From the NCBI RefSeq assembly GCF_019668485.1, contig NZ_AP024619.1:1673001-1737000 (forward strand): a stretch of DNA of 64,000 nucleotides. The letters are read 5' to 3'. Shown here piece after piece: positions 42,104 through 50,423 of the stretch. The position numbers and the translations under genes were made by a program. Each line of letters starts with the position of its first letter. Position 1 is the first letter of the stretch. Source of the stretch: Gelria sp. Kuro-4. GTDB lineage: Bacteria > Bacillota > DTU030 > DUMP01. The notes below the pieces were generated by a model that was given only the letters and a program-made list of their open reading frames with translations, ran no database searches and was not told where the DNA came from.

Positions 42104-43438
42104 ATGATGCGTTCCATGTACGCGGCCGTCTCCGGCCTGCGTAACCACCAGACGCGCATGGATGTCATCGGCAACAACATCGCCAACGTGAACACCATCG
42201 GCTTCAAGAAGAGCCGCGTCACCTTCCGGGATGCCTTCAGCCAGATCCTGCGCGGCGCCAGCCGCCCCGAGGGCGGGCAGGGCGGCACCAACCCCATGCA
42301 GGTGGGCCTGGGGATGGTGCTCGGCTCCATCGATACCATCCACACCAAGGGCAACACCCAGACCACCGGCAACATGACGGATCTCGCCATCGACGGCGCC
42401 GGGTACTTCATCTTGAACAGCGGGAGCGGCTCCCCCGTTTACACCCGCGCCGGGGCCTTCCGCTTCGACGGCGAGGGCAACTTCGTGAACCCGGACGGGC
42501 TCAAGGTGCAGGGCTGGTACCTGGACGAGCAGGGGAACCGGCTGGCCGGCCCCGGCGGTACCGTTGACCCCACCGCCGATCCCACCGATCTGGCCCTGAT
42601 CCCGGCCCTCACCAAGAGCCCGCCCAAGCCAACCAGCAGCGTGAAGCTGAGCGGGAACCTGGATGCAGGGACGGCGGCGGGCGAGAGTTTCACGCGCAGC
42701 TTTACCGTATACGACAAGCTGGGGAATCCGTACTCGGTCAGCGTGAGGTTCACTCCCACCACAAACGCCAACGAGTGGACGTGGGAGATTCCAAACCCAG
42801 CTTCAACCACCACTCCTTTTGTAAGCGGCACGTTAACCTTCGGTGCCGATGGTACGTTTTCAAGCGTCTCAGTGGATGCAAGCAATGGGGATAAGTGGAG
42901 CGGAACTGTCAATCAGAGCGGAAGCTCTGTCACGCTAACCTTCAGCCCTGACGGGACAATAGACAATCCTCCTTACAGCCAGGATGACTGCCCCCAGACC
43001 TTCGACTTTTCCGGCATCACCCAGTACGCCGACCCGCGGGGGGAGTCGCTCATCAACGTGACGCAGGACGGGTACACCAAGGGTGACCTGGAGGAGATTA
43101 CAGTGGACGCCGGCGGTGTGGTCTCGGGGAGTTACTCGAACGGGGTGAGCCGGCCGCTCCTTAAGGTAGCGCTGGCCACCTTCACCAACCCCGGCGGCCT
43201 CATCAGTAAAGGTGGCTCGCTCTTCGCCGTTTCCAACAACTCCGGTGCCCCGGAGGTGAGCGAGCCGGGCAGCGGCCAGGCCGGGGCGATCGCGCCCAGC
43301 TCGCTCGAGATGTCCAACGTGGACCTCTCCGAGGAGTTCACCGACATGATCGTGACCCAGCGCGGTTTCCAGGCCAACTCCCGGGTGATCACCGTTTCCG
43401 ACGAAATGCTGCAGGAACTCGTGAACCTGAAGCGGTAA
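42104..43438 (+). CDS. flgE: Flagellar hook protein FlgE
   Basis: A 444-residue hook protein. N-terminal YAAVSGLRNHQTRMDVIGNN with ANVNTIGFKKSRV, the surface domains in the middle, and the C-terminal VDLSEEFTDMIVTQRGFQANSRVITVSDEMLQELVNLKR are all typical. ATG 42104 follows AAAGGAGGAAAG. Codon use in the middle third (42,720-42,980) is more AT-rich than the flanks, common for hook surface domains. A stable hairpin follows the gene. Confidence 0.96.
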   Translation: MMRSMYAAVSGLRNHQTRMDVIGNNIANVNTIGFKKSRVTFRDAFSQILRGASRPEGGQGGTNPMQVGLGMVLGSIDTIHTKGNTQTTGNMTDLAIDGAGYFILNSGSGSPVYTRAGAFRFDGEGNFVNPDGLKVQGWYLDEQGNRLAGPGGTVDPTADPTDLALIPALTKSPPKPTSSVKLSGNLDAGTAAGESFTRSFTVYDKLGNPYSVSVRFTPTTNANEWTWEIPNPASTTTPFVSGTLTFGADGTFSSVSVDASNGDKWSGTVNQSGSSVTLTFSPDGTIDNPPYSQDDCPQTFDFSGITQYADPRGESLINVTQDGYTKGDLEEITVDAGGVVSGSYSNGVSRPLLKVALATFTNPGGLISKGGSLFAVSNNSGAPEVSEPGSGQAGAIAPSSLEMSNVDLSEEFTDMIVTQRGFQANSRVITVSDEMLQELVNLKR

Positions 43439-43457
43439 GCCCGGCCAGGCCAATGGT

Positions 43458-43482
43458 GGGGGGCCCGCCACCCGGGCCCTCC
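43458..43482 (+). promoter_or_regulatory. Intercistronic GC hairpin between flgE and motA
   Basis: A perfect seven-pair stem (GGGCCCG at 43461-43467, CGGGCCC at 43473-43479) that extends to ten pairs using one G-T, with a five-base loop and no T-tract. Probably stabilises flgE mRNA or lowers readthrough into motA; the hook is needed in many copies, the stator in few. Confidence 0.55.
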
Positions 43483-43504
43483 TCCTCCGAATGGAGGTAG
43501 CGAG

Positions 43505-44293
43505 ATGGACATTGGGACAGTGATCGGCATCATCTCCGGGGTAGCCCTCATTCTCATCGCCGTAAGCAGCACCGGGAGCCTGCTGACGTACTGGGACGTT
43601 CCCTCCCTGATGATCACCATGGGCGGCACCATCGCAGGTACGCTTATCGCTTACCCCCTCAGCCAGATTGTCGGCGTGCTCAAGGTAGTGCGGAATGTCT
43701 TGCAGCGGCGGTTGCCATCCCCGGAGACCATGATCCAGCGGCTGGTCTATTTCACCGAAAAAGCCCGGCGCGAAGGCATCCTGGCCCTGGAAGACGAGGT
43801 AGAAACCCTGGACGACGAATTTTTCAAGAAAGGTCTACAGCTGGTGGTGGACGGGAGCGACCCGGAACTGGTGCGCAACATCCTGGAGACAGAGCTCGCC
43901 TTTGTGGAGGAGCGCCACAAATCCGGTCAGGGGATTTTCATCACCATGGCCACCCTGGCCCCGGCCTTCGGTATGATCGGGACCCTGATCGGCCTGATCA
44001 ACATGCTCAAGCACCTGGATGACCCGGCCGTTATCGGCCCCAACATGGCCGTGGCTCTGATCACCACCTTTTACGGTGCCCTCTTCGCCAACCTCATCTG
44101 CATTCCAATTGCAAGCAAACTCAACATTCGCTCGGGGCAGGAGGTCCTGCTCAAGGAGCTGGTCATTGAGGGCGTGCTGTCGCTCCAGGCGGGAGAAAAC
44201 CCACGGCTGGTGGAGGAGAAGCTCAAGGCCTTCCTGCCGCCCAAAGCCCGTAACGCCCTGAACGCCCGCCAGGGTGCCCAGGTAGGTGGTTAG
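43505..44293 (+). CDS. motA: Flagellar motor stator protein MotA
   Basis: A 262-residue stator subunit with four membrane segments (near residues 4-22, 31-50, 145-170, 180-200), the cytoplasmic loop between the second and third with charged rotor-contact residues, and PAFGMIGTLIGLINML plus the Pro-bearing IGPNMAVALITTFYGALFANLICIPIASKL. GGAGGT precedes ATG 43505. Located between flgE and fliL rather than elsewhere as in Bacillus. Partner MotB is three bases downstream. Confidence 0.95.
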   Translation: MDIGTVIGIISGVALILIAVSSTGSLLTYWDVPSLMITMGGTIAGTLIAYPLSQIVGVLKVVRNVLQRRLPSPETMIQRLVYFTEKARREGILALEDEVETLDDEFFKKGLQLVVDGSDPELVRNILETELAFVEERHKSGQGIFITMATLAPAFGMIGTLIGLINMLKHLDDPAVIGPNMAVALITTFYGALFANLICIPIASKLNIRSGQEVLLKELVIEGVLSLQAGENPRLVEEKLKAFLPPKARNALNARQGAQVGG

Positions 44294-44296
44294 CGC

Positions 44297-45070
44297 ATGA
44301 CCAAGCGGAAGCGGCGCGACAGCGGCCTGGAACTACCTGCCTCCCCGGGCTGGATGACCACTTACGGTGACATGACCACGCTCATCCTGACTTTCTTTGT
44401 GCTGCTCTTTTCCTTTTCCCGTATCGACGTCACCCGTTTCCAGGACGTCATCATTTCCGTCCAGGGAGCCCTGGGCATATTGGAGGGCGGAAGCACCCTC
44501 AGCCCGGAGGCGCTCCCCGGCGGCGCGGGCGACGAGGCCACCTTGGAGTGGCAGGCGGAGCAGCGGCGCTTGGAGGAGCTCCTGGGCAAGGTCAAGGACT
44601 ACGTGGAGAAGAACGGCCTGGAGAAAAAGGTTCACGTCTCGCTGGATGAACGGGGCCTGGTGATACGCTTTCTCGACACGGCACTCTTCGACCTGGGACA
44701 GGCGGATCTTAAACCCGAGGCGCGCCCTATTTTAAACCATGTGGCGCAGCTTTTAACCAGCGTCCCCAACCTGATCCGCGTGGAGGGGCACACCGATAAC
44801 CTGCCCATCCACACCTACCGGTTTCCTTCCAACTGGGAACTTTCCACCGCCCGGGCCACCACCGTGGTGCGCTACTTTGTTGAGAACTACGGCATCGCTC
44901 CCGAACACCTGTCGGCGGCCGGTTACGGCGAATGGCGGCCGGTGGCGCCCAACGACACATCCGAACACCGCGCCCAGAACCGCCGGGTGGACATTGTGGT
45001 GCTGCGTACCAGCGTGGCCAAGGAGGAGCCGCAGGGCCCGGCAGGGGCGAAAGGGGGTGGAGAGGAGTGA
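44297..45070 (+). CDS. motB: Flagellar motor stator protein MotB
   Basis: A 257-residue stator subunit. A basic start (TKRKRRDSG), a single membrane helix with the ion-binding Asp25 (TTYGDMTTLILTFFVLLFSF), a plug/linker, then an OmpA-type peptidoglycan-binding domain (VEGHTDNLPI, NWELSTARA, RAQNRRVDIVVL). Translationally close to motA; its stop overlaps the fliL start. Whether protons or sodium drive it cannot be decided from sequence alone. Confidence 0.95.
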   Translation: MTKRKRRDSGLELPASPGWMTTYGDMTTLILTFFVLLFSFSRIDVTRFQDVIISVQGALGILEGGSTLSPEALPGGAGDEATLEWQAEQRRLEELLGKVKDYVEKNGLEKKVHVSLDERGLVIRFLDTALFDLGQADLKPEARPILNHVAQLLTSVPNLIRVEGHTDNLPIHTYRFPSNWELSTARATTVVRYFVENYGIAPEHLSAAGYGEWRPVAPNDTSEHRAQNRRVDIVVLRTSVAKEEPQGPAGAKGGGEE

Positions 45071-45528
45071 GTGAAAGCAAGCCAGCCTGGACTCCCGGCC
45101 GGCTGATCCTTATTGTTGTTCTGCTCCTGGTGCTTTTCGCTCTAGCTACGCTCGGCATGGTACATTACCTCCTGGCGGCCAAGGCCGGCCCCGCGGTGAG
45201 CGCAGAGAAGGCCCAGCCCGGCCTGGGGCCGGCTTACTCCCTGGACACTTTCAACGTCAACCTGGCCGACCCGGACAGCCGTCACTTCCTCAAGGCGACG
45301 GTCAGCCTGGAGCTGGGGACGCAAAGTCTCAGCCGGGAACTTGAAAAGCGGCAGGCCCAGGTGCGCGACATTATCATCACGCTTCTGCGGGAGAAAAAAG
45401 CCGGGGAGCTGAAGAACGGGAATGCGGCCGTGGAGGAGCTGAAAAGGGAAATACGCGACCGGCTCAATGCGGTCCTGACAACAGGCAAGGTAACGGCTGT
45501 TTACTTCACCGAGTTCATCGTTCAGTAG
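45067..45528 (+). CDS. fliL: Flagellar basal body-associated protein FliL
   Basis: A 153-residue single-pass membrane protein: helix at residues 12-34, then a periplasmic FliL domain (YSLDTFNVNLADPDSRHFLKATVSLEL, RDIIITLLREKKAGEL, VYFTEFIVQ). GTG 45067 overlaps the motB stop. FliL surrounds stators and tunes torque. Confidence 0.92.
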   Translation: MSESKPAWTPGRLILIVVLLLVLFALATLGMVHYLLAAKAGPAVSAEKAQPGLGPAYSLDTFNVNLADPDSRHFLKATVSLELGTQSLSRELEKRQAQVRDIIITLLREKKAGELKNGNAAVEELKREIRDRLNAVLTTGKVTAVYFTEFIVQ

Positions 45529-45543
45529 GAAGAAGGTGACGCT

Positions 45544-46536
45544 GTGGCGGAGGTACTCTCTCAGGCCGAGATTGACGTCCTTTTGGCCGCACTCTCCAAC
45601 GGCAGCGTAAGCGTTGAACATATCAAACAGGAAGAAGAGGAGAAGCGGGTCCGCGTTTACGACTTTAAGCGGCCCAACCGCTTTTCCAAAGAGCAGATTC
45701 GCACCCTTTCTATGCTGCACGACAACTTCGCGCGGCTTCTCAGCACTTTTCTTTCCGCCCAGCTGCGGGCACCCGCCCGGATAAGCCTGCTTTCCGTACA
45801 GGAGATGACCTACGATGAGTTTATCCGCTCTGTTCCCAATCCCACGCTGATGGCCATCACCACCCTCAAGCAGCTAGGCGGCCAGATGGTGGTGGAAATG
45901 AACCCGACGCTGGCCTTCGCGTTGATTGAACGCCTGTTCGGCGGGAAGGCGACCCCGGGCGCCGGCCTGCGGCCGCTGACCGACATCGAACTGGCCGTGC
46001 TGGAGCGCATCTTGGTGCGGCTCCTTGCGGTACTCGACGAGGCCTGGTCGCATGTTTCGGCGCTGAAGCCCGAGCTGGATCGCCTGGAGACCAATCCCCA
46101 GTTTGTGCAGATTATTTCGCCCAGCGAAATGGTGGCGCTGGTCTCCATTAAGGTGGAGGTGGATGCTGCCGAGGGCCTGCTCAACCTCTGCTTCCCTTAC
46201 CTGGTTTTCAAACCGGTGGCGGCGAAACTGAGCGCGCATCACTGGTTCTCGACCATGGAGCAGGGTGTCAGCGGGGGTGGAAAGGAGGTCCTCAGCCGGA
46301 GTCTCGCCCGCACCGATGTACCTGTGGTGGCGCTTCTGGGGCGGGCCGGCATCACCGTCCGGGAGCTTCTAAACCTGCAGGTAGGCGACGTCATCGAACT
46401 GGAGAACCGGGCCGGGGATGAGATCCAGGTCCTGGTGGGCAGCCGTCCCAAGTTTTTGGCTCGGCCCGGGCAGGTCGGCAGGCACTTGGGCGTGCAGATC
46501 ACCGCCCGGTATAAAGGAGATGAAAACGGTGGATGA
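45544..46536 (+). CDS. fliM: Flagellar motor switch protein FliM
   Basis: A 330-residue switch protein. It begins with the CheY-binding peptide LSQAEIDVLLAAL, then the CheC-like middle domain (GGQMVVEMNPTLAFALIERLFGG) and the C-terminal SpoA/FliN-like domain (VALLGRAGITVRELLNLQVGDVIEL). GTG 45544 after GAAGGTG. Binds CheY-P and FliG. Its end overlaps the fliY start. Confidence 0.95.
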   Translation: MAEVLSQAEIDVLLAALSNGSVSVEHIKQEEEEKRVRVYDFKRPNRFSKEQIRTLSMLHDNFARLLSTFLSAQLRAPARISLLSVQEMTYDEFIRSVPNPTLMAITTLKQLGGQMVVEMNPTLAFALIERLFGGKATPGAGLRPLTDIELAVLERILVRLLAVLDEAWSHVSALKPELDRLETNPQFVQIISPSEMVALVSIKVEVDAAEGLLNLCFPYLVFKPVAAKLSAHHWFSTMEQGVSGGGKEVLSRSLARTDVPVVALLGRAGITVRELLNLQVGDVIELENRAGDEIQVLVGSRPKFLARPGQVGRHLGVQITARYKGDENGG

Positions 46537-47647
46537 CAAGCTGCTTTCACAAGAAGAAATCGATGCCCTGCTGAAGGGGCAGCCGGGCAGTGCGAACCAG
46601 AAACTTGAGGACATTGAAGTGGATGCGCTGGGCGAGATCGGCAACATCTCCATGGGCACGGCAGCCACAACCCTCTCCATGCTGCTGGGCCAGGAGGTCA
46701 AGATCACCACGCCGCGCGTTTCAGTGACCACCGAGGAAGAACTGCGCCGGGAGTATCCCTATCCCTACGTGCTCCTCGAGGTGCGTTTTGTTCAGGGACT
46801 GGAAGGGAGCAACCTCCTGGTGGTGCAGGAGAAGGATGCCCTGCTTATCTCTGAGCTCATGATGGGGGGAGCGGGCCAGCCCAATGCGGAAAAACTGGAT
46901 GAAATGCGGCTGTCGGCCGTGGGCGAGGCCATGAACCAGATGATGGGCTCAGCGGCCACCGCCATCTCTACCGTCTTTCAAAAGAAAGTGAACATCTCGC
47001 CCCCTGACGTGCACTATGTGAACCTGGCGGAGAGCAACCTCGACCTGGGCAGCCAGACCGACTACCTGGTGAAGATCTCTTTCCGCATGACCATCGGCTC
47101 CCTGGCCGATACAGAGATTATGCAGATCCTGCCGCTCGATTTCGCCCGGCACATGGTAAATACCCTGATGGGTTCGCTCAGCCAGGGCGAAGCAGCGGGG
47201 AAAGAGGCTGCCGAACTGGCCGCCGTTCCTGCTCCCGAGCCAGCGGCAGCGGTGGCGGCGCCACCGCAGCCCGAGGCGCCGCCCGCCCGCGAGGCGCCAA
47301 AGCCGGGCCAGGCGCCGGCGGCCGAAGGGAAAACGGTGCGCCCGGTGAATTTTGCGCCGCTGGTGGCCGCCCAGCCGGAAGAGGCGGGAGGCAACCTGGG
47401 ACTACTCCTCGACATCCCCCTGGAGGTCACCGTCGAGCTCGGCCGCACCAAGCGCTTGATTAAAGAAGTCCTGGAGCTGGGCGTAGGGTCGGTCATCGAA
47501 CTCGAAAAACTGGCCGGCGAGCCGGTGGATGTCCGGGTGAACGGCAAGCTGGTGGCACGTGGTGAGGTGGTGGTGATTGACGAGAACTTCGGCGTCCGGA
47601 TTACAGAAATCATTACGCCAGCCGAACGGGTTAAGCAACTGCAATAA
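46529..47647 (+). CDS. fliY: Flagellar motor switch phosphatase FliY
   Basis: A 372-residue FliY rather than short FliN. An N-terminal LSQEEIDALLKG peptide is followed by two CheC-type phosphatase motifs (EIGNISMGTAATTLSMLLGQ and AVGEAMNQMMGSAATAI), an Ala/Pro linker (about 215-290) and a C-terminal SpoA domain (DIPLEVTVELGRTKR, GEPVDVRVNGKLVARGEVV). GTG 46529 lies nine bases after AAAGGAG; ATG 46520 is too close to that site. It is part of the C ring and dephosphorylates CheY-P. Confidence 0.93.
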   Translation: MDDKLLSQEEIDALLKGQPGSANQKLEDIEVDALGEIGNISMGTAATTLSMLLGQEVKITTPRVSVTTEEELRREYPYPYVLLEVRFVQGLEGSNLLVVQEKDALLISELMMGGAGQPNAEKLDEMRLSAVGEAMNQMMGSAATAISTVFQKKVNISPPDVHYVNLAESNLDLGSQTDYLVKISFRMTIGSLADTEIMQILPLDFARHMVNTLMGSLSQGEAAGKEAAELAAVPAPEPAAAVAAPPQPEAPPAREAPKPGQAPAAEGKTVRPVNFAPLVAAQPEEAGGNLGLLLDIPLEVTVELGRTKRLIKEVLELGVGSVIELEKLAGEPVDVRVNGKLVARGEVVVIDENFGVRITEIITPAERVKQLQ

Positions 47648-47662
47648 ACAGGAGGGGTCGAA

Positions 47663-48025
47663 GTGGCAGCGCGAGTACTGATCGTCGACGACGCCGCCTT
47701 TATGCGGATGATGCTCCGGGATATTCTGACCAAGAACGGGTATGAGATAGCGGGGGAAGCCCCTAATGGTGCTGTGGGGGTGGAGAAGTACAAGGAAACA
47801 CAACCCGACCTGGTAACCATGGACATCACCATGCCGGAGATGGACGGCATCACCGCCGTCAAGGAAATCAAGAAGCTGGACCCGCAGGCGCGGGTCATCA
47901 TGTGCAGCGCCATGGGCCAGCAGGCCATGGTCATCGAGGCCATCCAGGCCGGGGCCAGGGATTTCATCGTCAAACCCTTCCAGCCCGAACGGGTGCTAGA
48001 AGCGGTGCGGAAAAACCTGAGCTAG
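47663..48025 (+). CDS. cheY: Chemotaxis response regulator CheY
   Basis: A 120-residue single-domain receiver: Asp9-Asp10 acidic pocket, phospho-acceptor Asp54 in VTMDITMPEMDG, Ser82 and Lys104 switch residues. GTG 47663 follows GGAGGGG. Located directly after fliY as in Bacillus. Phosphorylated by CheA; binds FliM/FliY. Confidence 0.95.
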   Translation: MAARVLIVDDAAFMRMMLRDILTKNGYEIAGEAPNGAVGVEKYKETQPDLVTMDITMPEMDGITAVKEIKKLDPQARVIMCSAMGQQAMVIEAIQAGARDFIVKPFQPERVLEAVRKNLS

Positions 48026-48036
48026 GGGGTCGGGCC

Positions 48037-48615
48037 ATGTCGCGCAGGCTCCTTGGCTGTGTCGTCTTCGGCCTCGTCATTTTGCTCGCGCTGGCGAACG
48101 CGGCCTCAGTCCAGGGTAAGGCGCCTGCTCCCGAGCCACCCGGGCAGGCCGGTGCGCCCTACGCCGAGGAAAAACCCGCACCCGTCGGCACCGAGACGGC
48201 GGCCGGCGGCGGGGGTTTCAACCCCACCCTGCTGGTACTGCGCATGCTGCTCGGCCTGGGCCTGGTGCTGGTGCTGCTTTTTGCGGCGGGGCGCCTCATC
48301 ACGCGCCGCCTGGGCCTGCCGCGCGGGGCGGGACGCCACCTGGCGGTTCTTGACACCCTGCCCCTGGGACCGGGCAAGGGTATCCTGCTGGTGCGCGCCG
48401 GTAAAAGGCGTCTCATCATCGGCGTAACGGGAGAAAAAATCTCCTTCCTGCGCGAGGTCCGCGCCGAAGACCTGGCGGAAGATGAAGGAACGACGGATTT
48501 CCGCTTCGCCCTGAGCGGGGCGGTGGAAAGAGAAAGGCCGGCCGGGCCGAACCTATGGCAGGAAGCGGCGGCCGCCATCCGCCAGCAAGTCGAGCGCCTG
48601 CGCACCCGGCAGTAG
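48037..48615 (+). CDS. fliO: Flagellar biosynthesis protein FliO (FliZ)
   Basis: A 192-residue protein with a signal-like N terminus (residues 4-25), a Pro-rich periplasmic linker, a membrane helix (residues 64-85) and a cytoplasmic FliO domain (LGLPRGAGRHLAVLDTLPLGPGKGILLVRAGKRRLIIGVTGEKI). Helps assemble the FliP export channel. Weakly conserved family; position before fliP and topology support it. Confidence 0.88.
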   Translation: MSRRLLGCVVFGLVILLALANAASVQGKAPAPEPPGQAGAPYAEEKPAPVGTETAAGGGGFNPTLLVLRMLLGLGLVLVLLFAAGRLITRRLGLPRGAGRHLAVLDTLPLGPGKGILLVRAGKRRLIIGVTGEKISFLREVRAEDLAEDEGTTDFRFALSGAVERERPAGPNLWQEAAAAIRQQVERLRTRQ

Positions 48616-48636
48616 GCTTAAGAGGGGGAAAAGATC

Positions 48637-49308
48637 ATGCTGCCCCAGCTGCAACTCGGGGTGGGCGCGGCGCAAGGGCCGCAAGAAGTAGCGGTGAGCC
48701 TGCAACTCCTCTTTCTTCTCACGGTGCTTTCGCTGGCCCCTGCTATCTTAATTCTTACCACGTCCTTCACCCGTATCGTCGTCGTGCTGTCCTTCTTGCG
48801 CAGTGGTCTCGCCGCCCAGCAGGTCCCGCCCAACCAGGTGGTCATCGGGCTGGCCCTCTTCTTGACCTTTTTTGTCATGGCACCCTACTGGCAGCAGACC
48901 AATCAGGCGGCCCTGCAGCCCTACCTGGCGGGCCAAATAAGCGCCGCTCAAGCGCTGCAGCGCGGCGCCGAACCCATCCGGGCGTTTATGTTCAAGGAAA
49001 CCCGGGAAAAGGACCTGGCGCTCTTTGTCAGCCTGGCCGGCTTGGCCCGGCCCCAAGGCCCGCAGGACATCCCAACCCATGTCCTTATCCCCGCCTTTGT
49101 GATCAGTGAACTGAAGACGGCCTTTGAGATTGGTTTCTTGATCTACCTGCCCTTTCTTATCATCGACATGGTGGTGGCCAGCACGCTGATGTCCATGGGG
49201 ATGTTGATGCTGCCGCCGGTGATGATTTCCCTGCCCTTTAAGCTGCTCCTTTTTGTGCTGGTGGACGGCTGGCACCTGGTGGTGCAGGCCCTGCTGCAGA
49301 GCTTTTAG
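48637..49308 (+). CDS. fliP: Flagellar export gate protein FliP
   Basis: A 223-residue core export-gate protein with four membrane helices. [37 protein letters not shown] and the C-terminal [25 protein letters not shown] are strongly conserved. GGGGGAAA before ATG 48637. Five copies form the channel with FliQ and FliR, both encoded downstream. Confidence 0.96.
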   Translation: MLPQLQLGVGAAQGPQEVAVSLQLLFLLTVLSLAPAILILTTSFTRIVVVLSFLRSGLAAQQVPPNQVVIGLALFLTFFVMAPYWQQTNQAALQPYLAGQISAAQALQRGAEPIRAFMFKETREKDLALFVSLAGLARPQGPQDIPTHVLIPAFVISELKTAFEIGFLIYLPFLIIDMVVASTLMSMGMLMLPPVMISLPFKLLLFVLVDGWHLVVQALLQSF

Positions 49309-49363
49309 CCCGCTGGACCGGCGGCGGATGTCAAGGCAAAGTGTAAGGCAAAGAAGGGATAGA

Positions 49364-49633
49364 GTGAGCGAAGAGCTGGTGATAAGCTTGGGACGCGACG
49401 CGCTCCTGACCGCGCTCCTGGTGGCAGGCCCGCTTTTGGGGCTCAGCCTCTTGGTGGGCCTCGTGGTGAGCATCTTTCAGGCCACCACTCAGATTCAGGA
49501 TCAGACGCTGGCCTTTGTACCGAAGATAGTAGCCGTTCTAATTGGTATCGTCGTCTTCGGTCCCTGGATGCTGCAGGTGCTCACCCAGTTCACCCTGCAT
49601 CTTTTCGCCGCCCTGCCTACCTACCTGAGGTGA
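49364..49633 (+). CDS. fliQ: Flagellar export gate protein FliQ
   Basis: An 89-residue protein with two membrane helices, the invariant size of FliQ. Motif SIFQATTQIQDQTLAFVPKIVAV with a GPWMLQ segment near the second helix end. GTG 49364 follows AAGGGA; a longer open frame upstream is not conserved. Confidence 0.94.
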   Translation: MSEELVISLGRDALLTALLVAGPLLGLSLLVGLVVSIFQATTQIQDQTLAFVPKIVAVLIGIVVFGPWMLQVLTQFTLHLFAALPTYLR

Positions 49634-49637
49634 GCGC

Positions 49638-50423
49638 ATGCTGGACCTCACTTACTGGTCGCAGGCCTACTTTTTGTTTCTCTTGCTTGTCGCCCGCCTG
49701 GGCGGGTTCTTAACGGCGGCCCCCTTCTTCGGGAGCCGTAATATCCAGCCGAGCCTGCGTTTTTTCCTGGCCCTCCTTTTGGCCTTAACATTTCTGCCCC
49801 TTTTTCCAGCCGCCGCCTACCGGCCACCGGAAGCGCTGCTGCCCTTGGCGCTGGTGCTGGTGCGGGAGCTGGTTTTGGGTGTGGTGCTGGGGTACGCGGC
49901 CGGGGTGATTTTATCCGCCTTTACCGTGGCCGGCCAGGTCCTGGACCTTGAGATCGGCTTCGGCATTGTCAATGTCTTCGACCCCCAGAGCGGCGTGCAG
50001 GCACCGCTTTTGGGGAACCTGCTTTACTTGATGGCCCTGGTTATTCTCCTCAGCAGCGACGGACACCACCTTCTCCTGCAGGGCCTGTGGACAAGCTGGC
50101 AGGCCGTCCCCCCGGGCGGTTTCTGGGGCAGGCCGGGACTGCTCTGGGAGGCGGTGCGCGCGACCATAGTGATGTTCATAGCCGGTATCGAAATCGCCGC
50201 CCCCGTCCTGGCCTCCATTTTCCTGGCCGATTTGGCCCTGGCTGTGGTAGCCCGCACCATGCCCCAGCTCAACATCTTTGTCGTCGGCCTGCCGCTTAAG
50301 TCCATCCTGGGCCTGGGGGTTCTGGCCCTTTCCCTGCCCGCCTTCGGTGTTCTCCTGCGCGCCCTGCTGACGGAGGTGCAAAACAGCTTTGCAGCTATTC
50401 TTGCCCTGCTCCCTCCCGCTTAA
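49638..50423 (+). CDS. fliR: Flagellar export gate protein FliR
   Basis: A 261-residue protein with six or so membrane helices. Signatures are RLGGFLTAAPFFGSRNIQPSLRFFLAL, GQVLDLEIGFGIVNVFDPQSGVQAPLLGNLLYL and PQLNIFVVGLPLKSILGL. ATG 49638 begins four bases after fliQ. Its 3' end overlaps the start of flhB by about 35 bases. Confidence 0.95.
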   Translation: MLDLTYWSQAYFLFLLLVARLGGFLTAAPFFGSRNIQPSLRFFLALLLALTFLPLFPAAAYRPPEALLPLALVLVRELVLGVVLGYAAGVILSAFTVAGQVLDLEIGFGIVNVFDPQSGVQAPLLGNLLYLMALVILLSSDGHHLLLQGLWTSWQAVPPGGFWGRPGLLWEAVRATIVMFIAGIEIAAPVLASIFLADLALAVVARTMPQLNIFVVGLPLKSILGLGVLALSLPAFGVLLRALLTEVQNSFAAILALLPPA

